The position numbers and the translations under genes were made by a program. 6,576 nt of DNA, from NCBI GenBank assembly GCA_013698495.1, contig JACCUV010000280.1, positions 1 to 6,576 of the forward strand. Reading direction: 5' to 3'. The stretch comes from Chloroflexia bacterium (GTDB lineage: Bacteria; Chloroflexota; Chloroflexia; Thermomicrobiales; UBA6265). The notes beneath the pieces are model-generated. The model ran no database searches. It worked only from the letters and a program-made list of their open reading frames with translations, and had not been told where the DNA came from. Positions 5,788-6,576 of the stretch are shown here, piece by piece; the stretch's first letter is position 1, and every line of letters starts with the position of its first letter.

Positions 5788-6576
5788 GTGTACCACCGGC
5801 GGCAACGAGCCCGAATTGTCCTGTTCGGGATGCGTTGCGCCTCTACCGAACCGGTCGTTGCCGCACTGCTGGCGGCGCCGGAAATCGACCTCAGGGCCGT
5901 GGTGCTACCGGAGTCGCCTGAATCCATTCCCGAATCCGCGCCGGGCCCGGTTGTCGATGCCGCGCGGTCTGGAAAGGTCGCGCTGATCGGCTTGCCCAAT
6001 CGCGCGACGTTCGGGTCGCCGGCATTCCGCTCGGTGCTGGAAGCGATCGCGCCAGACGCGATTGTCGTCGCCTGCTTTCCGTGGCGGCTGCCGGAGTGGT
6101 TGCTGGCGCTGCCGACCCGCTGCTGCCTCAACGTCCACCCCTCATTGCTGCCGGAAGGGCGAGGACCCGAGCCCGTGTTCTGGGCATTCCGGTGGGGGCT
6201 GGTCGAAACGGGCGTCACAATCCACGTCATGGACTCGGGGTTCGATACCGGCCCGATTGTGACCCAACGCACAGTCACAATACCCGAGGTCGCCACCATC
6301 GGCTCCCTGGAGGGGATGCTCGCCAACATCGGCGCGAAACTGCTGATCGACTGCTTGCCGGCCTGGCTCAATGGCTCAGCGGTGGCCTCAGTACAGGAGA
6401 GCAGTCAATCCCGGTATGCCTCAGCGCCAGGACCGGAAGACATGGTCGTGCCCACCACCTGGTCCGCGCCTCGCGCGGCCCGGTTCATCCGCGCAGTCTC
6501 TTCGAGCCATGGCCCGGTGTCGGTGGCCGTGTACGACACTGGACAGCGTCTGGCCGTGGCCGAGGTCGTCGATACG
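5788..6576 (+). CDS. Formyltransferase, Fmt-like, partial (runs off window end)
   Basis: 263 codons without a stop, cut by the window edge. The protein opens with the family's first strand (RIVLFGM, 9-15). The catalytic core reads LNVHPSLLPEGRGPEPVFW (114-132) and GVTIHVMDSGFDTGPIV (142-158). Asn115, His117 and Asp153 match the E. coli Fmt triad N106, H108, D144 with the same spacing of 2 and 36 residues, so it should be catalytically competent and use N10-formyl-tetrahydrofolate. From about 210 (YASAPGPEDMVV, then TTWSAPRAARFIRAV) it enters an Fmt/ArnA-type C-terminal domain. The acceptor is uncertain: the loop after SLLP is EGRGPEPVFWAF where Fmt has RWRGAAPI, and the N-terminal part is short and variable, so it may be a specialised enzyme for sugar-amine, amino-acid or tRNA substrates rather than the housekeeping fmt. 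The usual def or fmt neighbours are absent. Start GTG is set by AAAGGA at 5774-5779. Confidence 0.9.
   Translation, partial: MYHRRQRARIVLFGMRCASTEPVVAALLAAPEIDLRAVVLPESPESIPESAPGPVVDAARSGKVALIGLPNRATFGSPAFRSVLEAIAPDAIVVACFPWRLPEWLLALPTRCCLNVHPSLLPEGRGPEPVFWAFRWGLVETGVTIHVMDSGFDTGPIVTQRTVTIPEVATIGSLEGMLANIGAKLLIDCLPAWLNGSAVASVQESSQSRYASAPGPEDMVVPTTWSAPRAARFIRAVSSSHGPVSVAVYDTGQRLAVAEVVDT

Noticed and set aside
5727..6371. N-terminal extension of the yggX frame (about 215 residues)
   Set aside because: It is Ser/Thr/Arg-rich and antisense to the formyltransferase core with its catalytic triad; the YggX family begins just before Cys7.
1..6576. Search for CRISPR arrays, tRNA or rRNA genes, and defence or phage modules
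   Set aside because: No regularly spaced direct repeats, no tRNA-like cloverleaf and no nuclease, transposase or integrase signature was seen by reading.

Overview
The window is GC-rich bacterial DNA of about 63-65% G+C by eye. It holds six protein-coding genes and at least three short dispersed repeat elements. The best guess for the host is a member of the Chloroflexota, possibly a Thermomicrobia-like lineage. This rests on three points: an F420-type PPOX-fold protein, an ABC exporter with an insertion I recall from actinobacterial and chloroflexotal relatives, and two families of small inverted-repeat elements of a style I associate with Chloroflexota genomes (ends CGTCATTC... and GTAGGGGC...). 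This is inference; the window has no rRNA or phylogenetic marker.

Layout. (1) 75-1431, plus strand: a two-gene unit made of a PPOX-class F420-type oxidoreductase and, 16 nt later, an eight-helix membrane protein built from two copies of a four-helix unit. (2) 1432-1614: a convergent gap that is mostly a 151-bp element (1468-1618) with 13-bp terminal inverted repeats; its right end runs into the next gene and supplies its stop codon. (3) 1615-3489, minus strand: a complete ABC exporter half-transporter. (4) 3490-3827: a divergent gap with a 149-bp CGTCATTC-ended element (3513-3661) just upstream of the exporter start. (5) 3828-5102, plus strand: an ATP-grasp ligase resembling L-amino-acid ligases. 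(6) 5103-5417: a convergent gap filled with repeat debris, comprising a hairpin whose left arm matches the end of the 1468-1618 element and a 177-bp composite of CGTCA-ended sequences. (7) 5418-5726, minus strand: a small YggX-family Fe(2+)-trafficking protein. (8) 5788-6576, plus strand, cut by the window edge: a formyltransferase with the complete Asn-His-Asp catalytic triad, starting at GTG.

Only genes 1 and 2 look like an operon. The other genes alternate in orientation, and each is next to repeat-rich gaps or a short divergent control region, so no shared pathway can be claimed. The ATP-grasp ligase and the formyltransferase are both N-acylation-type enzymes on the same strand, but yggX and the repeats separate them. 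I did not find a defence, CRISPR, phage or large mobile system here. The most unusual content is the repeat elements and how they sit against gene ends, the duplicated membrane protein, and the orphan ligase and formyltransferase.
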